DNA of 64,000 bases from Panulirus ornatus (Eukaryota > Arthropoda > Malacostraca > Decapoda > Palinuridae): assembly GCF_036320965.1 (NCBI RefSeq), contig NC_092224.1, positions 102,289,992 through 102,353,991 on the forward strand, given 5' to 3'. Below are positions 11,912-25,308 of this stretch, one piece after another. How positions within the stretch are numbered: position 1 is the stretch's first letter; the number at the start of each line of letters is the position of its first letter. The translations under genes and the position numbers were made by a program. The notes beneath the pieces were generated by a model that worked only from the letters and a program-made list of their open reading frames with translations, searched no databases and was not told the DNA's origin.

Positions 11912-12530
11912 TTTCAAACCAGGTATTCCCAGTCATCAGTCTTTTTTTAGCACACAAATCCACAAACTCTTCACCATTTCCATTCACAACACTGAACACC
12001 CCATGTACACCATTATACCCTCAACTGCTACATCACTCACCTTCGCAATTAAATCACCTATCGTCATAACCCTGTCTCGTGCGTCAAAGCTGCTAACACA
12101 ATCAACAGCTTTCAAAACACTTGCCTCTCATGATCTTTCTTCTCATGACCAGATGCATAGGCACCAATAATCACCCATCTCTCTCCATTCACTTTCAGTT
12201 TTTCCCACATTAATCTAGAATTTACTTCCTTACACATACTCTCTCAACTCCTGCTTCAGTAGTATTGCTAATCCTTTCTTAGCTCTTGTCCTCTCATCAA
12301 TCCCTGACTTTACTCCCAAGACCTTCTCAAACCACTTTTTCCTCCTATCCTTGAGCTTCGTTTCACTCAGAGCCAAAACATTCAGGATCCTTTCCCAAAA
12401 CATACTCCCTATCTCCCCTTTCCTCTCATTTGGTTAAATCCACACACACTCAGACACCCCAGTCTGAGCCTTAGAGGATGATGAGCACTCCCCATGTGAC
12501 TCCTTCTTTTGTTTCCCTTTTTAGAAATTT
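10058..12530 (-). mobile_element. RTE-like copy 3, reaching the endonuclease N-terminus
   Basis: Antisense copy. From its 5' end (right side) it has a GT-rich 5' leader, an endonuclease N-terminus with NVLALSETKLKDRRKKWFEK near 12390-12330, the rest of the endonuclease (11999-11614), a linker, and RT blocks at 11167-10877 and 10625-10071 (MDQVFALRNLCEKFLEK, LLYADDTALVADS). It stops at the VEGQV region, so the RT C-terminus and 3' UTR are missing. The catalytic box is YADD rather than FADD. The E of SETK corresponds to the catalytic glutamate of APE endonucleases. Frameshifts and an internal (AT)n block inactivate it. This is one of the few copies here that shows the 5' region. Confidence 0.8.
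11823..11909. repeat. (AT)n inside the endonuclease of RTE copy 3
   Basis: An (AT)n tract of about 85 bases lies where other copies have CTTATGTATATCTCGC (compare 57051-57066). Both coding flanks resume in register, so the tract arose within the element. Confidence 0.9.
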
Positions 12531-12538
12531 AGATACAA

Positions 12539-12643
12539 GGGGGGGGGGGGGAGTTTCCAATCCCCCGCTCCCGCCCCCTTCAGTCACCTTCTACGAAACG
12601 TGGGGGAATACGCGGAAAGTATTCTTTCCCCCTATCCCCACGG

Positions 12644-12647
<4 letters not shown>
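12539..12647 (-). mobile_element. SINE-like repeat, 5' half, inverted
   Basis: The motifs CCCGCTCCCG, TTCTACGA, GGAATACG and TATCCCCA match, in reverse, the 5' half of the SINE-like repeat described at 38911-39148. A poly-G run begins the fragment where other copies carry the A/T run. Confidence 0.7.

Positions 12648-12709
<62 letters not shown>
12648..12709. repeat. (AT)n microsatellite
   Basis: About 31 units between two oppositely oriented SINE-like repeats. Confidence 0.95.
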
Positions 12710-12710
<1 letters not shown>

Positions 12711-12712
<2 letters not shown>

Positions 12713-12897
12713 CCCATATATTCCCTGCGTGTCGTACAATGCAACTAAAATGGGAGGGAGCGGGTTGCTGTAACTTCTCCCCTCATGTTTTTGATTTTCC
12801 TAGTGAAGGAACAGAGAAAGGGGCCAAGTGAGGATATTCTCCCTATGCCTTAGTTCTCCGGTCTTAACACTTCCTCGATAACGCGGGAAATGGCGAA
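12711..12897 (+). mobile_element. SINE-like repeat
   Basis: This is a near-complete copy. It contains TATTCCCTGCGTGTCGTA, GGGAGGGAGCGG, a T-rich spacer, GGAACAGAGAAAGGGGCC, and the 3' core CCTCGATAACGCGGGAAATG, followed directly by (AT)n. Some internal divergence (for example CTCCCTATGCC for CCCTCAAAGGCC) destroys part of the hairpin seen in other copies. Confidence 0.75.
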
Positions 12898-12898
12898 C

Positions 12899-13850
<952 letters not shown>

Positions 13851-13915
<65 letters not shown>
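13851..13915. repeat. (AT)n between two RTE tails
   Basis: The tract joins the 3' tail of copy 4 (plus) to the 3' tail of copy 5 (minus), giving a tail-to-tail arrangement. Confidence 0.95.
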
Positions 13916-13917
<2 letters not shown>

Positions 13918-16003
13918 CTTTTTTTTTCTTTTTCTTTTTTTTTGGCTTTGTCGCTGTCTCCCGCGTTTGCGAGGTAGCGCAAGGAAACAGACGAAAGAAA
14001 TGGCCCAACCCACCCCCATACACATGTATATACATACGTCCACACACGCAAATATACATACCTACACAACTTTCCATGGTTTACCCCAGACGCTTCACAT
14101 GCCTTGATTCAATCCACTGACAGCACGTCAACCCCGGTATACCACATCGCTCCAATTCACTCTATTCCTTGCCCTCCTTTCACCCTCCTGCATGTTCAGG
14201 CCCCGATCACACAAAATCTTTTTCACTCCATCTTTCCACCTCCAATTTGGTCTCCCTCTTCTCCTCGTTCCCTCCACCTCCGACACATATATTCTCTTGG
14301 TCAATCTTTCCCCACTCATTCTCTCCATGTGCCCGAACCATTTCAAAACACCCTCTTCTGCTCTCTCAACCACGCTCTTTTTATTTCTACACATCTCTCT
14401 TACCCTTACGTTACTTACTCGATCAAACCACCTCACACCACACATTGTCCTCAAACATCTCATTTCCAGCACATCCATCCTCCTGCGCACAACTCTATCC
14501 ATAGCCCACGCCTCGCAACCATACAACATTGTTGGTACCACTATTCCTTCAAACATACCCATTTTTGCTTTCCGAGATAATGTTCTCGACTTCCACACAT
14601 TCTTCAAGGCTCCCAGAATTTTCGCCCCCTTGCCCACCCTATGATCCACTTCCGCTTCCATGGTTCCATCCGCTGCCAGATCCACTCCCAGATATCTAAA
14701 ACACTTCACTTCCTCCAGTTTTTCTCCATTCAGACTCACCTCCCAATTGACTTGACCCTCAACCCTACTGTACCTAATAACCTTGCTCTTATTCACATTT
14801 ACTCTTAACTTTCTTCTTTCACACACTTTACCAAACTCAGTCAACAGCTTCTGCAGTTTCTTACATGAATCAGCCACCAGCGCTGTATCATCAGCGAACA
14901 ACAACTGACTCACTTCCCAAGCTCTCTCATCCCCAACAGACTTCATACTTGCCCCTTTTTCCAAAACTCTTGCATTCACCTCCCTAACAACCCCATCCAT
15001 AAACAAATTAAACAACCATGGAGACATCACACACCCCTGCCGCAAACCTACATTCACAGAGAACCAATCACTTTCCTCTCTTCCTACACGTACACATGCC
15101 TTACATCCTCGATAAAAACTTTTCACTGCTTCTAACAACTTGCCTCCCACACCATATATTCTTAATACCTTCCACAAAGCATCTCTATCATCTCTATCAC
15201 ATGCCTTCCCCAGATCCATAAATGCTACATACAAATCCATTTGCTTTTCTAAGTATTTCTCACATACATTCTTCAAAGCAAACACCTGATCCACACATCC
15301 TCTACCACTTCTGAAACCACACTGCTCTTCCCTAATCTGATGCTCTGTACATGCCTTCACCCTCTCAATCAATATCCTCCCATATAATTTACCAGGAATA
15401 CTCAACAAACTTATACCTCTGTAATTTGAGCACTCACTCTTATCCCCTTTGCCTTTGTACAATGGCACTATGCACGCATTCCGCCAATCCTCAGGCACCT
15501 CACCATGAGTCATACATACATTAAATAACCTTACCAACCAGTCAACAATACAGTCACCCCCTTTTTTAATAAATTCCACTGCAATACCATCCAAACCTGC
15601 TGCCTTGCCGGCTTTCATCTTCCGCAAAGCTTTTACTACCTCTTCTCTGTTTACCAAATCATTTTCCCTAACCCTCTCACTTTGCACACCACCTCGACGA
15701 AAACACCCTATATCTGCCACTCTATCATCAAACACATTCAACAAACCTTCAAAATACTCACTCCATCTCCTTCTCACATCACCACTACTTGTTATCACCT
15801 CCCCATTTGCGCCCTTCACTGAAGTTCCCATTTGCTCCCTTGTCTTACGCACTTTATTTACCTCCGTCCAGAACATCTTTTTATTCTCCCTAAAATTTAA
15901 TGATACTCTCTCACCCCAACTCTCATTTGCCCTTTTTTCACCTCTTGCACCTTTCTCTTGACCTCCTGTCTCTTTCTTTTATACATCTCCCACTCAATTT
16001 CAT
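13918..16003 (-). mobile_element. RTE-like copy 5 (short 3' UTR), RT frame open
   Basis: Antisense copy with a T-run tail, the short 3' UTR (module around GCGAGGTAGCGC near 13970), an open RT frame (14128-15876) and part of the endonuclease-RT linker up to about 16003, where a plus-strand fragment starts. A six-A run in place of seven near 15932 shifts the frame upstream of the RT. Confidence 0.85.
14128..15876 (-). CDS. RTE-like reverse transcriptase ORF (582 aa), lacks endonuclease
   Basis: This open frame runs from the linker (MFWTEVNKVRKTREQMG) through the whole RT to the family's usual C-terminus (NWSDVVYRG). Markers in order are AGLDGIAVEFIKKGGD (about residue 94), YRGISLLSIPGK (about 155), GLRQGCVMSPWLFN (about 280), LLFADDTALVADS (about 325), YGCEAWAMDR (about 452) and [13 protein letters not shown] (about 543). 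Motif A is altered: AFMDLGKACDRDD where most copies have AFMDLEKAYDRVD. The first aspartate is kept, but E, Y and V are changed, so activity is doubtful. The frame starts downstream of a one-base deletion that removes the linker and endonuclease, so this is a defective copy with an intact RT frame rather than a host gene. Confidence 0.75.
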   Translation of the reverse strand: MFWTEVNKVRKTREQMGTSVKGANGEVITSSGDVRRRWSEYFEGLLNVFDDRVADIGCFRRGGVQSERVRENDLVNREEVVKALRKMKAGKAAGLDGIAVEFIKKGGDCIVDWLVRLFNVCMTHGEVPEDWRNACIVPLYKGKGDKSECSNYRGISLLSIPGKLYGRILIERVKACTEHQIREEQCGFRSGRGCVDQVFALKNVCEKYLEKQMDLYVAFMDLGKACDRDDRDALWKVLRIYGVGGKLLEAVKSFYRGCKACVRVGREESDWFSVNVGLRQGCVMSPWLFNLFMDGVVREVNARVLEKGASMKSVGDERAWEVSQLLFADDTALVADSCKKLQKLLTEFGKVCERRKLRVNVNKSKVIRYSRVEGQVNWEVSLNGEKLEEVKCFRYLGVDLAADGTMEAEVDHRVGKGAKILGALKNVWKSRTLSRKAKMGMFEGIVVPTMLYGCEAWAMDRVVRRRMDVLEMRCLRTMCGVRWFDRVSNVRVREMCRNKKSVVERAEEGVLKWFGHMERMSGERLTKRIYVSEVEGTRRRGRPNWRWKDGVKKILCDRGLNMQEGERRARNRVNWSDVVYRG

Positions 16004-16737
16004 GTTTGCGAGGCGTGGGCTATGGATAGAGTTGTGCGCAGGAGGGTGGATGTGCTGGAAACGAGATGTTTGAAGACATGTGGTGTGAGGTGGTTTGATG
16101 GAGTAAGTAATGTAAGGGTAAGAGAGATGTGTGGAAATAACAAGAGCGTGGTTGAGAGAGCAGAAGAGGGTGTTTTGAAATGGTTTGAGCACATGGAGAG
16201 AATGAGTGAGGAAAGATTGACCAAGAGGATATTTGTGTCAGAGGTGGAGGGAACGAGGAGAAGTGGGAGACCAAATTGGAGGTGGAGGGATGGAGTGAAA
16301 AAGATTTTGAGTGATCGGGGCCTGAACATGCAGGAGGGTGAAAGGCAGGCAAGGAATAGAGTGAATTGGATCGATGTGGTATACCGGGGTCGACGTGCTG
16401 TCAATGGATTGAATCAGGGCATGTGAAGCGTCTGGGGTAAACCATGGAGGGTTCTGTGGAGCCTATATGTGGAAAGGGAGCTGTGGTTTCGGGCATTATT
16501 ACATGACAGCTAGAGACTGAGTGTGAACGAATGGGGCCTTTTTTGTCTTTTCCTAGCGCTACCTCGCACGCATGAGGGGGGGAGGGGGATGTTATTCTAT
16601 GTGTGGCAAGGTGGCGATAGGAATAAATAAAGGCCGACAGTATGAATTATGTACATGTGTATATATGTATATGTCTGTGTGTGCATATATATGTGTACAT
16701 TGAGATGTATAGGTATGTATATTTGCGTGTGTGGAAA
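16004..16737 (+). mobile_element. RTE-like fragment, copy 6 (RT C-terminus and long 3' UTR)
   Basis: Joined head-to-head with copy 5 at about 16003. The frame starts at the MDRVVRRRVDVLE region and runs to the end of the ORF near 16426, with a one-codon loss (TCGVRW for TMCGVRW). The long 3' UTR follows to TTTGCGTGTGTGG, where it is interrupted by an inverted 3'-end fragment. Confidence 0.8.
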
Positions 16738-16827
16738 CAGACGAAAGAAATGGCCCAACCCACCCCCATACACGTGTATATACAAATACGTCCACACACT
16801 CAAATATACATACCTACACATCTCAAC

Positions 16828-16828
<1 letters not shown>
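16738..16828 (-). mobile_element. Inverted RTE 3'-end fragment
   Basis: AAACAGACGAAAGAAATGGC through TACACATCTCAACGTA is the reverse complement of the RTE 3' UTR end. Together with 16694-16737 it forms an imperfect inverted repeat of about 40 bases with a loop of about 55. Confidence 0.75.

Positions 16829-16860
<32 letters not shown>
16829..16860. repeat. (AT)n microsatellite
   Basis: Bridges an RTE 3'-end fragment and the truncated 5' end of RTE copy 7. Confidence 0.95.
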
Positions 16861-16864
<4 letters not shown>

Positions 16865-18068
16865 GGAAGAGCAGTGTGGTTTCAGAAGTGGTAGAGGATG
16901 TGTGGATCAGGTGTTTGCTTTGAAGAATGTATGTGAGAAATACTTAGAAAAGCAAATGGATTTGTATGTAGCATTTATGGATCTGGAGAAGGCATATGAT
17001 AGAGTTGATAGAGATGCTCTGTGGAAGGTATTAAGAATATATGGTGTGGGAGGAAAGTTGTTAGAAGCAGTGAAAAGTTTTTATCGAGGATGTAAGGCAT
17101 GTGTACGTGTAGGAAGAGAGGAAAGTGATTGGTTCTCAGTGAATGTAGGTTTGCGGCAGGGGTGTGTGATGTCTCCATGGTTGTTTAATTTGTTTATGGA
17201 TGGGGTTGTTAGGGAGGTAATGCAAGAGTTTTGGAAAAGAGGGGCAAGTATGAAGTCTGTTGGGGATGAGAGAGCTTGGGAAGTGAGTCAGTTGTTGTTC
17301 GCTGATGATACAGCGCTGGTGGCTGATTCATGTGAGAAACTGCAGAAGCTGGTGACTGAGTTTGGTAAAGTGTGTGGAAGAAGAAAGTTAAGAGTAAATG
17401 TGAATAAGAGCAAGGTTATTAGGTACAGTAGGGTTGAGGGTCAAGTCAATTGGGAGGTGAGTTTGAATGGAGAAAAACTGGAGGAAGTGAAGTGTTTTAG
17501 ATATCTGGGAGTGGATCTGGCAGCGGATGGAACCATGGAAGCGGAAGTGGATCATAGGGTGGGGGAGGGGGCGAAAATTCTGGGGGCCTTGAAGAATGTG
17601 TGGAAGTCGAGAACATTATCTCGGAAAGCAAAAATGGGTATGTTTGAAGGAATAGTGGTTCCAACAATGTTGTATGGTTGCGAGGCGTGGGCTATGGATA
17701 GAGTTGTGCGCAGGAGGGTGGATGTGCTGGAAATGAGATGTTTGAGGACAATGTGTGGTGTAAGGTGGTTTGATCGAGTGAGTAACGTAAGGGTAAGAGA
17801 GATGTGTGGAAATAAAAAGAGCGTGGTTGAGAGAGCAGAAGAGGGTGTTTTGAAGTGGTTTGGGCACATGGAGAGAATGAGTGAGGAAAGATTGACCAAG
17901 AGGATATATGTGTCGGAGGTGGAGGGAACGAGGAGAAGAGGGAGACCAAATTGGAGGTGGAAAGATGGAGTGAAAAAGATTTTGTGTGATCGGGGCCTGA
18001 ACATGCAGGAGGGTGAAAGGAGGGCAAGGAATAGAGTGAATTGGAGCGATGTGGTATACCGGGGTTGA
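16859..18068 (+). pseudogene. RTE-like RT, C-terminal 400 residues open
   Basis: The reading frame formally opens at 16731 in 3'-UTR-derived and (AT)n sequence (an IYIYIY stretch). Only the part from GEEQCGFRSGRGCVDQ is LINE protein. It keeps AFMDLEKAYDRVD, GLRQGCVMSPWLFNLF, LLFADDTALVADS, YGCEAWAMDR and the normal C-terminus. Near 17217-17245 one A is lost and one gained, so seven residues read VMQEFWK instead of VNARVLE before the frame recovers. The N-terminal RT fingers and the endonuclease are missing, so it cannot act alone. Confidence 0.8.
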
Positions 18069-18270
18069 CGTGCTGTCAGTGGATTGAATCAAGGCATGTG
18101 AAGCGTCTGGGGTAAACCATGGAAAGCTGTGTAGGTATGTATATTTGCGTGTGTGGACGTATGTATATACATGTGTATGGGGGGGGGGGGGTTGGGCCAT
18201 TTCTTTCGTCTGTTTCCTTGCGCTACCTCGCAAACGCGGGAGACAGCGACAAAGTATAATAAAAAAAAAA
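16859..18270 (+). mobile_element. RTE-like copy 7, 5'-truncated in the RT, short 3' UTR
   Basis: Starts at TTGGGGAAGAGCAGTG inside the RT, directly after (AT)n, and continues through the RT C-terminus, the short 3' UTR with a 13-G run near 18179, one GCTACCTCGC core and a TATAATAAAAA tail followed by (AT)n. It is nearly identical to the copy at 57681-58860 over their shared length, which indicates recent amplification or duplication. Confidence 0.85.
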
Positions 18271-18288
18271 ATATATATATATATATAT
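18271..18288. repeat. (AT)n at the RTE tail
   Basis: Short AT tract directly after the A-rich tail of copy 7 and before a SINE-like repeat. Confidence 0.85.
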
Positions 18289-18531
18289 CTTTTCTTTTCT
18301 TTCAAACTATTCGCCATTTCCCGCATTAGCGAGGTAGCGTTAAGAACAGAGGACTGGGCCTTTGAGGGAATACCCTCACCTGGCACAATTCTCTGTTCCT
18401 TCTTTTGGAAAATTAAAAAAAAAAAAAAAAACCGAGAGGGGAGGATTCCCAGCCCCCCGCTCCCTCCCCTTTTAGACGCCTTCTACGACACGCAGGGAAT
18501 ACGTGGGAAGTATTCTTAATCCCCTATCCCC

Positions 18532-18537
<6 letters not shown>
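18289..18537 (-). mobile_element. SINE-like repeat, full length, inverted
   Basis: Reads TATTCGCCATTTCCCGC, the core GCGAGGTAGCG, the hairpin arms AACAGAG and CTCTGTT with GAGGG and CCCTC nested inside, an A-run, then CCCGCTCCCTCCCC, TTCTACGACACGCAGG and CCCCAGGGAT. Both ends abut (AT)n. Confidence 0.85.
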
Positions 18538-18602
<65 letters not shown>

Positions 18603-18681
18603 GTGTGTGTGTGTGTATGGGTGTGTATGTGTGTATATGTGTGTGTGTATGTGTATATATATTTCTTTTTTTTTTTTTTTG
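18538..18681. repeat. (AT)n and (GT)n-rich tract
   Basis: An AT tract to about 18593, then irregular GT/GTAT sequence and a T-run. The GT-rich part recurs almost word for word at 19538-19635. Confidence 0.9.
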
Positions 18682-19537
18682 CTTTGTCGCTGTCTTCCCC
18701 CCTTTCCCCTCCTGCATGTTCAGGCCCGATCACACAAAATCTTTTTCATTCCATCTTTCCACCTCCAATTTGGTCTCCACTTCTCCTCGTTCCCCACCTC
18801 CGACACATATATCCTCTTGGTCAATCTTTCCTCACTCATTCTCTCCATGTGCACAAACCATTTCAACCCCGCTCCTCCCCTTTTAGTACCCTTCTACGAC
18901 CAGGGAATACGTGGAAGATCTAATCCCCTACCCAGGGTTAATATAAAATATTAAATAAAATATAAGCGAGTGGCTATGGATAGTGGTTGTGCAGGAGGAT
19001 GGATGTGCTGGAATGAGATGTTGAGGATAATTGTGTGGTGTGAGGTGGTTGATCATTGTAAAGAGGGTAAGAGAGATGTGTGGAAATAAAAGGAGGTTGG
19101 TTGAGAGCGAAAGAGGGGTTTTTAAAAGGTGGTCATGAGAGATGATGAGGAAAGATGCAGGGTATGTTCGAGGTGGAGAGGAACGAGGATAGGGGGAAAT
19201 GGAGGTGAAAGATTGATGAAAAAGATTTTTGTGTGATCGGTGAGAATATGAGAGGGTGAAAGAGGGAAGGAATAGATAATGGGTGTGGAACAGGGTTGAT
19301 GCTGTCAGTATTGAATCAAGGCATGTGAGCGTCCGGGGAAACATGGAAAGCTGTGTAGGTATGTATTTGTGTGGTGGACGTGTGATGTACTGTGTTTTTG
19401 GGGGGTGTTGGGGCATTTCTTTCGTCTGTTTAGACCCTTGCGCTGACTCGCAAAACGCGGGGACAGTCGACAAGTATAAAGAAAAATAAAAAATAAAAAA
19501 AAAATATAAAAAAAATATTATAATATATATAAATATA
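18593..19537. other. Noisy duplicated block of RTE and SINE-like pieces
   Basis: Contains an antisense RTE C-terminus (18700-18865), a cut-down SINE-like end (18866-18943) and a plus-strand RTE C-terminus and short 3' UTR (18966-19490). Every piece matches neighbouring copies but carries very frequent one- to five-base deletions and a few insertions, unlike the clean copies around it. Rare variants such as CATGTGCACAAACC are shared with 19990-20020. I infer an assembly duplication from low-accuracy reads or a poorly polished haplotype; a decayed tandem duplication is the alternative. Confidence 0.6.
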
Positions 19538-19635
19538 AGTATTGTGTGTGGTGGTGGTTGTGTATGGGTGTGTAAGTGTGTATATGTGTTGTTGTATGTG
19601 TATATATATTTCTTTTTTTTTTTTTTTGCTTTGTC

Positions 19636-20124
19636 GCTGTCTCCCGCGTTTTCGAGGTAGCGCAAAGAAACAGACGAAAGAAATGGCCCAACCCACCCCC
19701 ATACACATGTATATACATACGTCCACACACACAAATATACGTACCTACACAGCTTTCCATGGTTTACCCCAGACGCTTCACATGCCCTGATTCAATCCAC
19801 TGACAGCACGTCAACCCCAGTATACCACATCGATCCAATTCACTCTATTCCTTGCCCGCCTTTCCCCCTCCTGCATGTTCAGGCCCCGATCACACAAAAT
19901 CTTTTTCATTCCATCTTTCCACCTCCAATTTGGTCTCCCACTTCTCCTCGTTCCCTCCACCTCCGACACATATATCCTCTTGGTCAATCTTTCCTCACTC
20001 ATTCTCTCCATGTGCACAAACCATTTCAAAACACCCTCTTCTGCTCTCTCAACCACGCTCTTTTTATTTCCACACATCTCTCTTACCCTTACGTTACTTA
20101 CTCGATCAAACCACCTCACACCAC
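19636..20124 (-). mobile_element. RTE-like fragment, copy 10 (RT C-terminus, short 3' UTR)
   Basis: Antisense 3' UTR (core GCGAGGTAGCGC with a TTTTCG variant) and the RT C-terminus, open from 20119 to 19811 and truncated at the MRWFDRVSN region. Joined head-to-head with copy 11 at about 20124. Confidence 0.8.
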
Positions 20125-21960
20125 TTTGGTGTGCAAAGTGAGAGGGTTAGGGAAAATGATTTGGTAAACAGAGAAGAGGTAGTAAAAGCTTTGCGGAAGA
20201 TGAAAGCCGGCAAGGCAGCAGGTTTGGATGGTATTGCAGTGGAATCTATTAAAAAAGGGGGTGACTGTATTGTTGACTGGTTGGTAAGGTTATTTAATGT
20301 ATGTATGACTCATGGTGAGGTGCCTGAGGATTGGCGGAATGCGTGCATAGTGCCATTGTACAAAGGCAAAGGGGATAAGAGTGAGTGCTCAAATTACAGA
20401 GGTATAAGTTTGTTGAGTATTCCTGGTAAATTATATGGAATGGTATTGATTGAGAGGGTGAAGTCATGTACAGAGCATCAGATTGGGAAAGAGCAGTGTG
20501 GTTTCAGAAGTGGTAGAGGATATGTGGATCAGGTGTTTGCTTTGAAGAATGTATGTGAGAAATACTTAGAAAAGCAAATGGATTTGTATGTAGCATTTAT
20601 GGATCTGGTGAAGGAATATGATAGAGTTGATAGAGATGCTCTGTGGAAGGTATTAAGAATATATGGTGTGGGAAGCAAGTTGTTAGAAGCAGTGAAAAGT
20701 TTTTATCGAGGACGTAAGGCATGTGTACGTGTAGGAAGAGAGGAAAGTGATTGGTTCTCAGTGAATGTAGGTTTGCGGCAGGGATGTGTGATGTCTGTTG
20801 TTTAATTTGTTTATGGATGGGGTTGTTAGGGAGGTGAATGCAAGAGTTTTGGAAGAGGGGCAAGTATGAAGTCTGTTGTGAATGAGAGAGCTTGGGAAGT
20901 GAGTCAGTTGTAGTTCGCTGATGATACAGCGCTGGTGGCTGATTCATGTGAGAAACTGCAGCAGCTGGTGACTGAGTTTGGTAAAGTGTGTGAAAGAAGA
21001 AAGTTAAGAGTAAATGTGAATAAGAGCAAGGTTATTAGGTACAGTAGGGTTGAGGGTCAAGTCAATTGGGAGGTAAGTTTGAATGGAGAGAAACTGGAGG
21101 AAGTAAAGTACTTTAGATATCTGGGAGTGGATCTGGCAGCGGATGGTACCATGGAAGCGGAAGTGAATCATAGGGTGGGGGAGGGGGCGAAAATCCTGGG
21201 AGCCTTGAAGAATGTGTGGAAGTCGAGAACATTATCTCGGAAAGCAAAAATGGGTATGTTTGAAGGAATAGTAGTTCCAACAATGTTGTATGGTTGCGAG
21301 GCGTGGGTTATGGATAGAGTTGTGCGCAGGAGGGTGGATGTGCTGGAAATGAGATGTTTGAGGACAGTGTGTGGTGTGAGGTGGTTTGATCGAGTAAGTA
21401 ATGTAAGGGTAAGAGAGATGTGTGGAAATAAAAAGCGCATGGTTGAGAGAGCAGAAGAGGGTGTTTTGAAATGGTTTGGGCACATGGAGAGAATGAGTGA
21501 GGAAAGATTGACCAAGAGGATATGTGTCGGAGGTGGAGGGAACGAGGAGAAGTGGGAGACCAAATTGGAGGTGGAAAGATGGAGTGAAAAAGATTTTGAG
21601 TGATCGGGGCCTGAACATGCAGGAGGGTGAAAGGCGGGCAAGGAATAGAGTGAATTGGATCGATGTGGTATACCGGGGTTGACGTGTTGTCAGTGGATTG
21701 AATCAGGGCATGTGAAGCGTCTGGGGTAAACCATGGAAAGTAGTGTGGGGCCTGGATGTGGAAAGGGAGCTGTGGTTTCGGACATTATTGCATGACAGCT
21801 AGAGACTGAGTGTGAACGAATGGGGCCTTTGTTGTCCTTTCCTAACGCTACATCGCACACATGAGGTGGGAGGGGGATGGTATTCCATGTGTGGCGAGGT
21901 GGCGATGGAAATGGATAAACGCGGGAGACAGCGACAAAGCAAAATAAATCAATAAATAAA
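20125..21960 (+). mobile_element. RTE-like copy 11 (RT and long 3' UTR)
   Basis: Starts at GVQSERVREN upstream of the RT and runs to an AATAAATAAATAAA tail near 21968. The RT is interrupted by a small deletion near 20795 (SPWLFN lost), a TAG stop near 20912 in place of TTG just before FADD, and a two-base deletion near 21522. The 3' UTR is the long type, with an internal deletion joining GATAA to ACGCGGGAG near 21918. Confidence 0.85.
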
Positions 21961-21969
21961 TAAAATAAA

Positions 21970-24370
<2,401 letters not shown>

Positions 24371-24429
24371 GATTTCCTTCCTTCTGATCACCCGTACCAC
24401 TTTTAGGTGGAAGGTTCATTGCTGATCTC

Positions 24430-24700
24430 TTCAATGTGACTCATCTTTGGTCGTCCCCTCTCAAGGATTTTGTCGTTTCTTTTGTGGTATTACTCGACTT
24501 ACCCCGAACATTTGACAAAATTTGGTGTAAGTTTGTATAATCTTCCTTCCCTTGGCCTCTGTTCTTTATTGCATACCTTCCTCTCCAATCAGTCCCTCAA
24601 TTCATTCTTTGATGGGGAGTCTTCTCCTCTTATCGGGGTCCTCTTCTATCTCCTCCCCTCTATCTCCTGTGCATTATGATCTTTCCTCAGCTTCCCACCG
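24430..24700 (+). pseudogene. Jockey-like LINE RT fragment (relic)
   Basis: Reading with one frame change gives LLDLPRTFDKIWCKF, then LPSLGLCSLLHTFLSN, SLNSFFDGESSPL and GVLFYLLPSISCAL. This parallels motif A (LDLSRAFDKVWH) to the GVPQGSVLSPTLF motif of Jockey-like reverse transcriptases. Motif B is degraded and the FADD-type box is not visible. It directly follows the 5' end of RTE copy 12. Confidence 0.65.
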
Positions 24701-25246
24701 TATTCCCTTAAAACGTCGAGTATTCCGATTTACATAATTTTGCTTACTTTCCCCTCCCTCTTGACCCCCGTATTCGTTCTTTTTCTCACACTGAACATTT
24801 CTTTTAACTCTAAAATCGACATCTTCTTTGAGTCCAAAAATTGTTGCCGGGTTGAGATCATTCGTAGAATAACATATGTTTCTGTTTATATCTCTCTGTA
24901 TCACATTCACTCTAGTAATTTTCGAAGCAATGTTAAGTCAACCATGCAATAGCATAAATATGTTAAACGTAACCATACCCTCCGGTCTCTGCTGGATACT
25001 CCATATAATCAACATATGGCTTACAAAAGAGCCGGGGTGCTGAATAGATACCATAACTGTTTTCCTTGTGAGCAGCTATTCCATATTGGCTATACAAGGG
25101 CCTTATTTACCTACTATGAAGCAGTCCTTGCATGGCCGGGATGGCTCCTCTGCCTTCCACTTACAAGACATGGAATCAAAAACTTTTTGCCTTATCACCT
25201 CTCCTTCTATCACTTCTTTTCAATTATCCCTGTTTTACAGATATCA
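24701..25246. other. No recognisable gene
   Basis: Possibly the decayed continuation of the Jockey-like relic, but no motif can be read. Confidence 0.35.
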
Positions 25247-25308
25247 TGATAATAATGATGATAATGATAATGATAATGATAATGGTAATAATAATAATGA
25301 TAATAATA
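25247..25308. repeat. (GATAAT)n-type microsatellite
   Basis: ATGATAATGATAATAATAA units running directly into the SINE-like repeat. Confidence 0.9.

Noticed and set aside
9661..12530. Twin-priming inversion of one RTE insertion
   Set aside because: The sense and antisense parts overlap in content (both contain the RT fingers and palm start) and differ in divergence, so they are separate copies.
13960..13990. tRNA-like A box (TAGCGCAAGGA) at the GCGAGGTAGCG core, suggesting a tRNA-derived SINE head
   Set aside because: No convincing B box follows at the right distance in either the RTE 3' end or the SINE-like repeat, and the orientation would be antisense to the LINE.
19852..20805. 317-residue frame joining antisense LINE reading to sense RT
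   Set aside because: The first third is the reverse strand of the RTE C-terminus. The frame is open by chance across a head-to-head junction.
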